A program made the translations under genes and the position numbers. From Polaromonas sp. (GTDB lineage: Bacteria > Pseudomonadota > Gammaproteobacteria > Burkholderiales > Burkholderiaceae_C), in assembly GCF_030680935.1 (NCBI RefSeq), contig NZ_JAUXUP010000065.1, forward strand, positions 62,001 through 126,000: 64,000 bases of DNA, given 5' to 3'. The notes under the pieces were generated by a model, which searched no databases, was not told where the DNA came from, and was given only the letters and a program-made list of their open reading frames with translations. Shown piece by piece: positions 23,635 to 31,838 of the stretch. Within the stretch, counting starts at the first letter, position 1. The number at the start of each line of letters is the position of its first letter.

Positions 23635-25884
23635 TCAGCCGCCCATGGCGGCGGTGGATGGCTTCAAGGTGAAATAGAAAGTAGCGCCCTGCCCCGGTGT
23701 GCTTTCTGCCCAGACACGGCCGCCATGCCGGTCAATCACACGCTTGACGGTGGCCAGGCCGATGCCCGTTCCCTGGAAATCCCCGGGCGAATGCAGGCGC
23801 TCAAAAGTGCCAAACAGTTTGTGGGCAAAAGCCATGTCAAAACCGGCGCCGTTGTCTTGCACAAAAAAGACGGGCGCGCCCTCTGCGGCCGGCTTGCTGC
23901 CCACCACAATCTGCGCCACCGGTTTTTTGGAGCTGAACTTCCAGGCATTGGCCAGCAGGTTTTGCAACACCGCTGACAACAGGCGTGGATCGCCCTGGGC
24001 GATCAGGCCGTCCTGGACCTGCACCTCTACCTGGCGGGTCGGCTCTTTTTCCTGGTGCTCATGCAGCATGCGCCTGACCATCACCGACAAGTCCACCTCT
24101 TCTGCCTTGATCTCTTCACGCGACAGGTGCGCCAGGGTCAGCAGGCCCTCTATCAGTTCACCCATCTGCTCAACCCCGACACCAATTCGGGTCAGGTAAT
24201 GTTTGCCTTTTTCGCTGATGTTTTCGGCATCAATTTTTGCCAGCAGCTGGCTGAAGCCATGGATGGTATTGAGCGGTGAGCGCAGGTCGTGCGAGACGGA
24301 ATAGGCAAAAGACTCCAGCTCCTGGTTCGCCTCGGCAAGCTGGGCGGTACGCAAAAGCACACGCTCCTCCAGATCGCCGTTGAGTCTGAGAATTTCCTGG
24401 CTTTGCGCCCGCCGCTCGGTGATGTCCCGTTGCACCGCCACCCAGTGGGTGAGTTTTCCGGCTGCGTTGGCAATCGGTGCAATATCGATGTCCACCCATC
24501 GCGGCTGGCCTGCCTTGGTGTAACTGAGAACTTCCGTACGTACCGGCTGCGACTTTCTGACAGCATCCACGATCGCCTCCGGCACAGTACCCGGGGTACT
24601 GTCTGCACGCCGTTTCCACAAAAAGGCGGGTGAGTTACCGATGGCTTCGGCGCGGCTGTAACCGGTGTGGCGCTCGAAAGCGTTGTTCACAAAAACAATC
24701 CGGGGGTCCTTGCCCGGCCTGGCTTTGGCAATGACCACCACGTCATTGAGCCGCGAGACGGCTGTCTCCAGCAGGCGCAATTGCACCTGCTCTTCGCGCC
24801 GCTGGGTGATGTCCTGAAAGTAAACCGCAGTCCCCGCCTCGGTCGGGTACATGTGAAATACAAACCACGCTTTCAGTGGCCGGTAAAAAGCTTCAATGCG
24901 GGTGGTGCGTTGGTCTGCCACCGCGGCGCGGTATTCGCGCTCAACGGCGGTACCGGCCATGGCCGGAAACTCCTGCCAGAGGACCTTGCCCAGCAGCCCC
25001 CCTTTGCGGCGCTTGAGCATGCGCTCCGCCTGACCGTTGAGGTAGGTGAAGCGCGCTTCCCTGTCCATCAAGGCGAAGCCGTCGGTGATGCTTTCCAGCG
25101 TATTGGTCAGCTGCAGCTCCAGCGCGCGGGTATGGGCTTCAGCTTCTTTTTGTTCGGTGATGTCCTGAAACGCCCCTTGAATCCGGATGATGTTGCCGGC
25201 ATCATCCCGCACCGCCTCACCCAGCGAACGCACCCAGATGCGCCTGCCTTTGACGGTCATCTTGGGTAGTACAAATTCGTAGGGAATGCCGTGATGGGCG
25301 CAATCCTGCACATGGCGCGTGACGATGTGCCGGTGCTCTGGCAGAAAGAGCCCGATGCCCTCGTCCAGCGTGGGCTGATAGCCGGGCGGCACATCGTGAA
25401 TCAGGCAGTTTTCATCTGACCAGGTGAGTTTGCGGTCGGGCAGTTCAATCGTCCAGCCGCCCAGCCGGGCCACCCTGCCGGCGATGCGGTTCATGAAAAT
25501 GTCGCGCTCGAGGTGCGCCGCTGCCTGTTTCAGGTCGTCAATATCGGTGAGGGTGCCCAGCCACTGCGTTCTTTGGCCCTTTGCATCGTGCTGAGGCACA
25601 GCGCGCCCGAGCATCCAGCGGTAAACACCATCGGCCCGGCGCAAGCGGCATTCCATCTCACATGGGCCACCCGCAGCCAACGCTGCAGCCCAGTGCACGG
25701 AAGCACGCTGGAGGTCATCGGGATGCATCACGCCGCCCCAGCCCGAGGCCAGACTGTCTTCCAGCGACAGGCCGGTGTAGTCCAGCCAGGTTTGATTGAA
25801 CCAGGTGTGCGGTCCGTCTGCCTGCATGGTCCAGACGATGTGCGGCATGGCGTCTGTCAGCTGGCGAAACTGGGTGTCGATCAT
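23635..25884 (-). CDS. Four-PAS sensor histidine kinase
   Basis: About 749 residues from ATG 25884 (in-frame ATGs at 25908 and 26121 would add a non-conserved extension). Order: PAS1 (LTDAMPHIVWTMQADG), PAS2 (GGWTIELPDRKLTWSDE with PAC end GAFQDITEQKEAE), PAS3 (LESITDGFALMDREARFTYLN), PAS4 (VVVIAKARPGKDPRIVFVNNAFERHTG ending VQRDITERRAQ), a coiled coil, HisKA with phospho-His in SVSHDLRSPL, and HATPase with NLLANAWKFSS, DNGAGFDM and GTGIGLATV. No membrane segment, so it senses an internal signal. No response regulator is adjacent; an orphan partner lies elsewhere. Confidence 0.9.
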   Translation of the reverse strand: MIDTQFRQLTDAMPHIVWTMQADGPHTWFNQTWLDYTGLSLEDSLASGWGGVMHPDDLQRASVHWAAALAAGGPCEMECRLRRADGVYRWMLGRAVPQHDAKGQRTQWLGTLTDIDDLKQAAAHLERDIFMNRIAGRVARLGGWTIELPDRKLTWSDENCLIHDVPPGYQPTLDEGIGLFLPEHRHIVTRHVQDCAHHGIPYEFVLPKMTVKGRRIWVRSLGEAVRDDAGNIIRIQGAFQDITEQKEAEAHTRALELQLTNTLESITDGFALMDREARFTYLNGQAERMLKRRKGGLLGKVLWQEFPAMAGTAVEREYRAAVADQRTTRIEAFYRPLKAWFVFHMYPTEAGTAVYFQDITQRREEQVQLRLLETAVSRLNDVVVIAKARPGKDPRIVFVNNAFERHTGYSRAEAIGNSPAFLWKRRADSTPGTVPEAIVDAVRKSQPVRTEVLSYTKAGQPRWVDIDIAPIANAAGKLTHWVAVQRDITERRAQSQEILRLNGDLEERVLLRTAQLAEANQELESFAYSVSHDLRSPLNTIHGFSQLLAKIDAENISEKGKHYLTRIGVGVEQMGELIEGLLTLAHLSREEIKAEEVDLSVMVRRMLHEHQEKEPTRQVEVQVQDGLIAQGDPRLLSAVLQNLLANAWKFSSKKPVAQIVVGSKPAAEGAPVFFVQDNGAGFDMAFAHKLFGTFERLHSPGDFQGTGIGLATVKRVIDRHGGRVWAESTPGQGATFYFTLKPSTAAMGG

Positions 25885-26202
25885 GCGCCCGCCCTTTTGC
25901 AGGGCCATGGCAGCACGAAAATGGACCGGGCAACCCGCCTGATGGCCGGGCGCGCTGGTCGCGCTGGCCCGCCCCTGGCTGCGCCGGGGTCCGATAAAAA
26001 CAATGCCTGCCGCCCCACCTTCATACAAATAGCTCTTTCCTGCGTCGCTTTGGCCGAACACCCTGCAAAGCCCTGCAGCGGCGCAAGGCCTGTCAATCCC
26101 TCTGTTGCAGCAACTTGCCACCAGTTTAGCGCCTGCTGTCTGCGGCTTTTGTACTGGCGTGGTCCAGGCTAGCCAAAAATTTCAGGCAAATCGCGTCCAG
26201 GG
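25885..26202. other. Gap upstream of PAS kinase
   Basis: The 318 bp have no supported gene. The kinase frame stays open to 26121, but the extension (Cys/Gly/Arg-rich) looks non-coding. The kinase promoter should lie here; no clear -35/-10 pair was found. Confidence 0.4.
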
Positions 26203-26236
26203 GTAAAAAAAGCCGGGCCATTGCCCGGCTTTTTTT
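26203..26236 (-). terminator. Rho-independent terminator
   Basis: AAAAAAAGCCGGGC, CATT loop, GCCCGGCTTTTTTT: a strong stem with T-run on both strands. It lies 9 bp after the stop of the duplicated-repeat protein gene (minus strand) and ends its transcript. Confidence 0.92.
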
Positions 26237-26244
26237 GGTTTGGG

Positions 26245-26841
26245 CTAGCCACGACCGCGGCGGTTGCGCATCATGCGTTCCACTTCATCGCGCAGGGCTG
26301 CCAGCTCGTTGCGCAATTGACTGCGCTCCTGCTGCGTTACAACACCATCGGCCTTGAAGCGGGCCTCGTGGCGTTCAATCTGCACCTCACGCTTGCGCAG
26401 TCTGCGCGCTTCACGCTGCGAGATATGGCCGGAGCGAATGCCTTCGTCGATGCGATGGCTGATCCGGTACTCCTGGTGGTCTATGCCGCGCATGTTGCCG
26501 GGCGAGCTGCCCGTCTTGCTGTTGGTCATCTTGCGCTCAACTTCTGCGCTGAGACTGTCGAGTTCGCTGCGCAGCGCCTCGCGCTCCTGAGCGGTGGCCG
26601 TCCCGTTGGATTTGTAATAGGACTCACGTGCGGCGATATTGCGGTCGCGGCGGTACAGCTCCTGCGCCTCGGTCGGCGTGATCTGCCCCGAGTTGAGGCC
26701 CTGCTCGATGCGTGCGCTGATCGCCTGCTGGGCGCGGTCAACACCGGGGGTGCTGGTGTTTTGCGCCATCGCAGGCGAAAGGCCCAGGCCGCTAAAAAGG
26801 GCTGTGGCCAAAAGTGACGCTGTCAATAATTTCGATTTCAT
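26245..26841 (-). CDS. Periplasmic protein with a duplicated ~65-residue helical repeat
   Basis: ATG 26841 has AGGAG upstream. The 198-residue product starts with a signal peptide (MKSKLLTASLLATALFSGLGLSPAMAQ). The mature part is two tandem copies of one unit: ISARIEQGLNSGQITPTEAQ...EREALRSELDSLSAEVERKM and ISHRIDEGIRSGHISQREAR...ERSQLRNELAALRDEVERMM. Each is a highly charged helical hairpin. Function unknown; the pattern recalls periplasmic stress or chaperone-like helical proteins, but no family is claimed. It is a single-gene unit with its own terminator. Confidence 0.8.
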   Translation of the reverse strand: MKSKLLTASLLATALFSGLGLSPAMAQNTSTPGVDRAQQAISARIEQGLNSGQITPTEAQELYRRDRNIAARESYYKSNGTATAQEREALRSELDSLSAEVERKMTNSKTGSSPGNMRGIDHQEYRISHRIDEGIRSGHISQREARRLRKREVQIERHEARFKADGVVTQQERSQLRNELAALRDEVERMMRNRRGRG

Positions 26842-27203
26842 GAGGGTTCTCCTGAATACGGGAAGAAACAAGCAACAACCTGTGGGACAACTTGCCGTGG
26901 CCGGAAATTCCAGGGGCGGCAGGAGGCTGTTGAGGCTGCTTGGCTGGATCGGTGACTTTTCAGCGCAGCTCGGTGACCCAGTGCAACCATTGTTGGCCGG
27001 TCCATGTGAAAGCGATGTAAGGCAATGGTGTATTTACCGGCTATTTACCTCCTACATGTATGGGTAGCGCGATGTGCCTGGAGCGGCAACCTGAAGCCGC
27101 AACTGAACGCACAAAACAGCGCATCCCGGCCTTGCAGGAACCAATCCAGGGCCTATCTTCTCCACTACTGCAAACACATGCAGCCATTCAGGACACCCCT
27201 CTC
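26842..27203. other. Divergent promoter region
   Basis: The 362-bp gap separates two divergent genes. It becomes AT-richer around 27030-27060, where TATTTACC occurs twice (TATTTACCGGCTATTTACC), a short direct repeat that may be part of a promoter or operator for the TerB-like gene. No small ORF with a ribosome site was found. Confidence 0.35.
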
Positions 27204-27671
27204 ATGCTTCGAACCCTCCGAGATATCTTTGACTCTTTCACCGCTATTGCGGAAAGCCAGTCGCCGCAGCAGTTGAGCCACGTGCTCCAGCTCGCGACTG
27301 CGGTGCTGTTGGTTGATGTGATGCGCGCAGATGCCGACATGGGAGACACCGAGCGTGCCGCGGTGCTAGCCAGCCTGGGCTCCAAGTTCGCTTTGGCCGA
27401 TGATGAGCTGGCCCGCCTGCTGGAATTGGCCGAGGACACTGCCAAAACCAGCCACGACTACCACCGCTTCACGTCCAGCATGAACGCGCATTTCACGCAG
27501 GCGCAGAAAATACAGGTGGTTGAATACATGTGGCAGGTCGCCTACGCCGACGCCCACCTTGATGCCCACGAGAATCACCTGATCGGCAAGATCGCCGGCT
27601 TGCTGCATGTGACGCACGGCGAGTACATAGGCGCGAAGATGCGCGCCAAAGAGGCAGCCGGATTGGTCTGA
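27204..27671 (+). CDS. TerB-like helical protein
   Basis: A 155-residue protein matching the TerB/DjlA-N helical bundle: LATAVLLVDVMRADADMGDTERAAV with an acidic metal-binding-type loop DADMGDTE, then EYMWQVAYADAHLDAHENHLIGKIAGLLHV, the second characteristic loop DAHLDAHE. ATG 27204 is chosen; upstream frame is open but lacks the fold. The family occurs in tellurite resistance clusters and as a domain in co-chaperones; here it stands alone, with no other ter genes nearby except the TerC-like alx at 33.3 kb. Confidence 0.8.
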   Translation: MLRTLRDIFDSFTAIAESQSPQQLSHVLQLATAVLLVDVMRADADMGDTERAAVLASLGSKFALADDELARLLELAEDTAKTSHDYHRFTSSMNAHFTQAQKIQVVEYMWQVAYADAHLDAHENHLIGKIAGLLHVTHGEYIGAKMRAKEAAGLV

Positions 27672-27696
27672 CCGGTACCCGCGGTCTGGAGCGCCT

Positions 27697-28290
27697 TCAG
27701 GCCGTGTGTTTACCAGCCGTCCAGCCCTGGCTGCCCAGCGCCTGCGCGGCCACCGCCGTCGGGCTGGCCTCCAGCGGTGTGCCCATGGTGTCGTTCCAGC
27801 GGTTCAAAAAGGCAAACATCGCCACCACACCGAGTATCTCGGTGATCTCACTGTCGCTCCAGTGCTGCTGCAACTGCGCAAACTGTTCATCGGTGACCGC
27901 GTTGGGCTGGCTGGCGGCCGCAAGCGCAAAATCCAGTGCCAGCCGCTCTCTCAGGCTGTACAAGGGGCTGGTGTTGTAGGTCCAGACATCGGCCAGCTTG
28001 GCGTCGCTGATGCCGAAGTTTTTGGCTCCCAGCAGCGTATGCGACTGGCAGTACAGGCACCCCGCCACCTTGCTCACCACATGACCGATCAGGCGCCGAA
28101 AGCCCAGATCAACCTCACCGTCCGGGTCCATCACGGCAGCGTTCAGCTGTGCCAGGGCCTGGACCAGCTTGGGTTTGCGCTGCATGGTCAGCACGCTGTT
28201 GGGTGTAAAACCGAGTGTGCCGAGAAAAAAATCAAAGTGCGGTTTCAGCGCCGGTGTGGTTTCAGGCGGCAGCGGTTGCAGGCGGGGCAT
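27697..28290 (-). CDS. AhpD/carboxymuconolactone decarboxylase-like peroxidase-related enzyme
   Basis: A 197-residue protein from ATG 28290 with AAGGAAA upstream. The AhpD-type redox motif is seen in SKVAGCLYCQSH (CxxC followed by His two residues later), with LGFTPNSVLTMQRKPKLVQAL before it and LGVVAMFAFLNRWNDTMG near the end. Family members act as alkylhydroperoxidase-like reductants. It converges with the TerB gene by 25 bp. The physiological substrate is unknown. Confidence 0.83.
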   Translation of the reverse strand: MPRLQPLPPETTPALKPHFDFFLGTLGFTPNSVLTMQRKPKLVQALAQLNAAVMDPDGEVDLGFRRLIGHVVSKVAGCLYCQSHTLLGAKNFGISDAKLADVWTYNTSPLYSLRERLALDFALAAASQPNAVTDEQFAQLQQHWSDSEITEILGVVAMFAFLNRWNDTMGTPLEASPTAVAAQALGSQGWTAGKHTA

Positions 28291-28394
28291 GGGTTTCCTT
28301 GAAGCTTGTCCGTGACAAACAAATTGATCAGGCAATGAACAGCAGGCGATTGTGCCGCAGCCCCGGAGCATGGGCGGCAGCCGCTCAGGCCCGA

Positions 28395-28413
28395 CCATGG
28401 CCCCAGGCCATGG
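28395..28413. promoter_or_regulatory. Perfect 8-3-8 inverted repeat
   Basis: CCATGGCC-CCA-GGCCATGG lies in the 161-bp divergent gap between the AhpD-like and VCBS-repeat genes. A perfect palindrome between divergent genes is a candidate operator for either promoter; no regulator is known. Confidence 0.3.
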
Positions 28414-28451
28414 CAACTGTAAGAAACCTCGTCTGAAACCGACCTACTTCC

Positions 28452-29444
28452 ATGACTTCCTTTTTTTGCGCCTACAAGCGCGTCCGACCTGACCAAACAA
28501 AAAACAAATGGCGGCTGTGCTGGCTGGCGCCCCTGTGGATTGCTGGCACCTGTTCTGCCATGGGCCTGCAAGTGGAGCCAGCGCAGGCCGAGTGCGGCGT
28601 GCCGGCGCCAGCTTTATCAGCGCCGCCTGAGGCTGCCCGTCACCGGCTGCAGCAAAGCCAGGCCGTGAGCGGCCAACGGGATATCGCCTGGGCCTGGCTG
28701 GGTTCGCCCACGCAACGCTACCCGCATGGCGCATTGGGTTCAAGCGCCCATGCGGCCAGCCTGCATGTGCTGGCGCGAACGCCTGAAGGTGGCCTGCAGC
28801 AGGTGATTTACAGACTGCCCGTGCGCCGGGTTTTCGAGGACCGGGTGCCACGGCTGGCCGATCTCGACGGCGACGGCCGCGACGAAATCATCCTGGTGGA
28901 GGCCGACGCTTTTGATGGCGCTGCCATGGTCGTGTTTGGCCTGCGCGCCAGCGCTACAGGGCCTGCTACCGGCGGACCGCAAGCCGCCAGGCATCTGGCC
29001 GAGCTGGCGCGCAGCCCGCATGCCGGTTCGACCTTTCGCTGGCTCAACCCCGTGGGCGTGGCCGACTTCGATGGCGACGGCCGCCTCGACCTCGCCAGCG
29101 TGATCACGCCGCATGTGGGGGGCGTCCTGACCCTGTACCACTACCGCCCGCCGCAGCTCGAGCCCTACGCCAGGGCGATGGACGTGTCCAATCACCGGAT
29201 GGGCATGCTGGAGCAGCGACTCGCCGTGATTGTTGAACAGGCGGGCCAGCGGCCGACGATTGTGCTGCCCGACATGCAGCTGGGCGCGCTGCATGCGCTA
29301 CGCTGGGTCGCGCCGGGGAAATGGCAGGAGCTTGCCGACCCCCGGTCGCTGCCGGCCCGGGTGGAACGACTGACACCTCTGGCTGGCGGCGGCTGCCTGC
29401 TGCTGGCCAATGCCTCCTGGTGGCGCGTCAGCCTGATGCCCTAA
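28452..29444 (+). CDS. Exported VCBS/FG-GAP repeat protein
   Basis: A 330-residue protein with a basic N-terminus and a hydrophobic segment (WRLCWLAPLWIAGTCSAMGL), probably a signal peptide. Two Ca-binding VCBS/FG-GAP loops are visible: ADLDGDGRDEIILVEAD and ADFDGDGRLDLASVITPH. The rest suggests a partial beta-propeller. Such proteins bind ligands or other proteins outside the cell; nothing shows which. It is monocistronic and divergent from the AhpD-like gene. Confidence 0.75.
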   Translation: MTSFFCAYKRVRPDQTKNKWRLCWLAPLWIAGTCSAMGLQVEPAQAECGVPAPALSAPPEAARHRLQQSQAVSGQRDIAWAWLGSPTQRYPHGALGSSAHAASLHVLARTPEGGLQQVIYRLPVRRVFEDRVPRLADLDGDGRDEIILVEADAFDGAAMVVFGLRASATGPATGGPQAARHLAELARSPHAGSTFRWLNPVGVADFDGDGRLDLASVITPHVGGVLTLYHYRPPQLEPYARAMDVSNHRMGMLEQRLAVIVEQAGQRPTIVLPDMQLGALHALRWVAPGKWQELADPRSLPARVERLTPLAGGGCLLLANASWWRVSLMP

Positions 29445-29514
29445 AGCCCTTGGGCATTAATTTCGCGGCCGTTGGTATATCGTTGAACGCACTTTTCACC
29501 CCCAAGGAGACCCT

Positions 29515-30051
29515 ATGCTGATGCCCCGCCAACCTGTTCCCGCCCTGCGGCTGGACACACTTGCGCATGAAAGCTACGAGCTCGCAAGCGACGCCCCCGA
29601 GCGCTTTTCCATGGTGGTGTTCTACCGCGGCCTGCACTGCCCCGTCTGCGCCAAATACCTGCTGGAACTGGGCCGGCTGTTGCCTGAGTTTGAAAAACGC
29701 GGCGTGAAGGTGATCGCGGTTTCCAGTGACGACGCCGGCCGGGCCGGTGAGATGGCCGCCAAGGTTCAGGCACCGGCGCTGCGGTTTGGCTACGGGCTGG
29801 CGCTGCGCGTGGCGCGTGAATGGGGGCTGTACATATCGACCAGTCGCGGCAAGACCTCCATCGGCATTGAAGAGCCGGCGCTGTTTTCCGAACCCGGCGT
29901 TTTTATCGTCCGACCGGACGGCACGCTGTATTTCGGCCAGGTACAGACCATGCCCTTTGCCCGTCCGCACTTTGACGAGTTGCTGGCGGCGATTGACTTC
30001 GCCATCAGCAAGGATTACCCGGCGCGCGGCGAATACACCGGACCGCTCTAA
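29515..30051 (+). CDS. Peroxiredoxin-like (AhpC/TSA) protein
   Basis: A 178-residue thioredoxin-fold protein. FYRGLHCPVCAKYLLELG carries a CPVC motif at the peroxidatic-Cys position, FEKRGVKVIAVSSDDAGRA and EPGVFIVRPDGTLYFGQVQTMPF complete the AhpC/TSA pattern. AAGGAG sits just before the ATG. A CxxC at this site is more like thiol-disulphide oxidoreductases than classic one-Cys peroxiredoxins. Its stop overlaps the stop of the DHH gene on the other strand by 4 bp. Confidence 0.85.
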   Translation: MLMPRQPVPALRLDTLAHESYELASDAPERFSMVVFYRGLHCPVCAKYLLELGRLLPEFEKRGVKVIAVSSDDAGRAGEMAAKVQAPALRFGYGLALRVAREWGLYISTSRGKTSIGIEEPALFSEPGVFIVRPDGTLYFGQVQTMPFARPHFDELLAAIDFAISKDYPARGEYTGPL

Positions 30052-30998
30052 GAGCTGGCGCCGCCGTCCTGTGCCCGGCGTGAAACCGCATTGAAGCTGC
30101 CGCTGAGGAGTTCCGGCAGGCGCTCCAGGCCCATCTTGAAACCGCAAGCCTGCGCATGGCCGCCGCCTCCCATGCTCTCTGCCAGCGCGATGCAGTCAAA
30201 TCCGCGCTGCGACCGCAGCCCGGCCTTGACAACGCCGCCCGGGGCCACCGTCCACATCAGCGCAAAGGTGGCACTTTGTTTGGAAAGCATCTCACCCACC
30301 AGGCTGTGAAACACGCCGGGCGCGTTGACCATCAGGCCGTGCTGGCCATTGAAGGTGACCGGCTGCGCATTTTCTGCGATGCCGGCCGCCAGTTTGCTGA
30401 ATTTTTCGTCCATGGCCTGACCGCGCGCCATGAAGGCCCCCACCTGTTCGGGCGTAAACGCAGCAATAGCCGCCCAGCGCGCAAATTCTTGTGGCTCCAT
30501 GTCGAGCGCAGCCAGAAAGGCAGGGCTCTCGGGGTGGCGCCAGACCCAGATGTCGCGGTCCTCGATGTAGCGCACCAGATCCGGCAAGGGGACGGCGGGG
30601 TGAAAGAACTCCCAGGCCAGCCGGGCACCGCATTTGTCCATGTCGAAGTGCAGCACCCCGCAACGACAGGCAAACCCCGTGAGTTTTTCTGCGGCGCTTT
30701 TGTGGTGGTCCAGCAGCACGAGCTTGGCGGCACGTTCGTCGATGCCGCGCAGGACGTCGGCCGAAAACGAAAAATCGAGGATATACACCGCGCGCCCGGC
30801 CAGTGCCGGCAAGTCAGCGAGCGAGCGGATGTCGCCGTGATCCAGCCCCACCAGTTCGGCCCGGCCTTCGTAATACAGCCAGGCGGCCAGGGCTGCGGCA
30901 AAACCGTCCGGGCAACCGCGACCGTGGTAGAGGATCAGGGGCTGCGGGTCATTTCTGTGGGGCGCAACCAGCAGTTGCAGGGGAAGAATTGTTTTCAT
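30048..30998 (-). CDS. DHH-family phosphoesterase
   Basis: A 316-residue protein from ATG 30998. The DHH domain has LILYHGRGCPDGFAAALAAW, VYILDFSFS and the signature LLDHHKSAAEKL; the DHHA1 end has GGGGHAQACGFKM. This is the pattern of small single-domain DHH/DHHA1 phosphoesterases that hydrolyse nucleotide or oligonucleotide phosphodiesters with Mn. The first motif reads CPDGF rather than the DxDG form, so one metal-ligand Asp may differ. It is the last gene of the alx-usp-sbtA-sbtB-rrf2 run, 75 bp after rrf2. Confidence 0.82.
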   Translation of the reverse strand: MKTILPLQLLVAPHRNDPQPLILYHGRGCPDGFAAALAAWLYYEGRAELVGLDHGDIRSLADLPALAGRAVYILDFSFSADVLRGIDERAAKLVLLDHHKSAAEKLTGFACRCGVLHFDMDKCGARLAWEFFHPAVPLPDLVRYIEDRDIWVWRHPESPAFLAALDMEPQEFARWAAIAAFTPEQVGAFMARGQAMDEKFSKLAAGIAENAQPVTFNGQHGLMVNAPGVFHSLVGEMLSKQSATFALMWTVAPGGVVKAGLRSQRGFDCIALAESMGGGGHAQACGFKMGLERLPELLSGSFNAVSRRAQDGGASS

Positions 30999-31073
30999 CA
31001 CCCTTCGATTGTCGCCCGGCGGCACGGGCTTTTCCCGCCGTCAGCGCAGGTGCAGCGGACGCAGCGCCAGCGG

Positions 31074-31505
31074 TCATCTGCTTGCAGCGTCTCCGCTGCG
31101 AGCTTGCTGGCCTTGCGCTTCGGCCAGGTTCTGCAAGGACACCGACCGCAGAAACGCCACCATGTTGCTTTCCAGCTCGGCATGCCAGTCACTGGCAACG
31201 CGTTGGCCCCGCGGTTGATCACTGATGGCCGCAGACACTTGAGCGCCGGAATCATCGACCGCCAGCACGATATCCGCCATGCTGATGTCTTGCGCACTGC
31301 GCGCCAGGCTGTAACCCCCACCCGGTCCGCGAACACTGCGCACAAGGCCTCGCTGACGCAGCCGCCCAAACAGAAGCTCCAGGTAAGACACAGAGATTTT
31401 CTGTCTGGCACTGATATGGGCCAGTGCAATCGGCTTGCGGTCGGCGCACAAGGCCAGGTCCAGCATGGCCGCAACGGCCAGACGCCCCTTGGTAACAATT
31501 TGCAT
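31074..31505 (-). CDS. Rrf2-family transcriptional regulator without cluster cysteines
   Basis: A 143-residue Rrf2 protein: winged helix MQIVTKGRLAVAAMLDLAL, ISVSYLELLFGRLRQRGLVRSVRGPGGGYSLARS (the recognition wing). In IscR and NsrR three Cys near residues 90-105 hold an Fe-S cluster; here the only Cys is in ALCADRKP near residue 20, so no such cluster can form. Its position directly after sbtB suggests control of the bicarbonate/stress operon, by a cluster-free signal. RBS is weak. Confidence 0.88.
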   Translation of the reverse strand: MQIVTKGRLAVAAMLDLALCADRKPIALAHISARQKISVSYLELLFGRLRQRGLVRSVRGPGGGYSLARSAQDISMADIVLAVDDSGAQVSAAISDQPRGQRVASDWHAELESNMVAFLRSVSLQNLAEAQGQQARSGDAASR

Positions 31506-31531
31506 GGTGTACTTTTGGCGGTTGTTGATGG

Positions 31532-31834
31532 TCAGAACTTGGCGGGGCGCAACACGTCGACATCGCCGACGTACATCACCATCGAGTAGTTGTCGGAATA
31601 ACGCTCGCGCAGCGCGGCGCAGATGGCCAGGGCCGTCGCTGCATCACAAAGCACTTCCAGCCGGATGTTGGCGTGCGGGCCCCAGGTGGCGTCGCGCTTG
31701 CCCCCACTGCCTTTGCCGCGTGCATCGGTGATGGTGTAGCCGCGTGCGCCAAGTTGCTCAAGATCACGCACAAGGGTGTCCTCGATCGCGGCCTCGGTGA
31801 CGATGGTCAGGAGTTTGCGGGCGGTCATTTCCAT
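31532..31834 (-). CDS. sbtB: PII-like protein, probable SbtB
   Basis: A 100-residue PII-superfamily protein: ARKLLTIVTEAAIEDTLVRDLEQLGARGYTITDARGKGSGGKRD forms the ferredoxin-like core and T-loop, VMYVGDVDVLRPAKF the end. In cyanobacteria SbtB binds cAMP/AMP/ADP and seals the SbtA bicarbonate transporter. The C-terminal CGPxGC redox loop of many cyanobacterial SbtBs is absent here. The start lies 4 bp after the sbtA stop, a strong sign of a functional pair. Confidence 0.85.
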   Translation of the reverse strand: MEMTARKLLTIVTEAAIEDTLVRDLEQLGARGYTITDARGKGSGGKRDATWGPHANIRLEVLCDAATALAICAALRERYSDNYSMVMYVGDVDVLRPAKF

Positions 31835-31838
31835 GGTT

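Noticed and set aside
30156-31589. 477-codon plus-strand open frame
   Set aside because: Runs antisense across the DHH and Rrf2 genes, which have clear family motifs.
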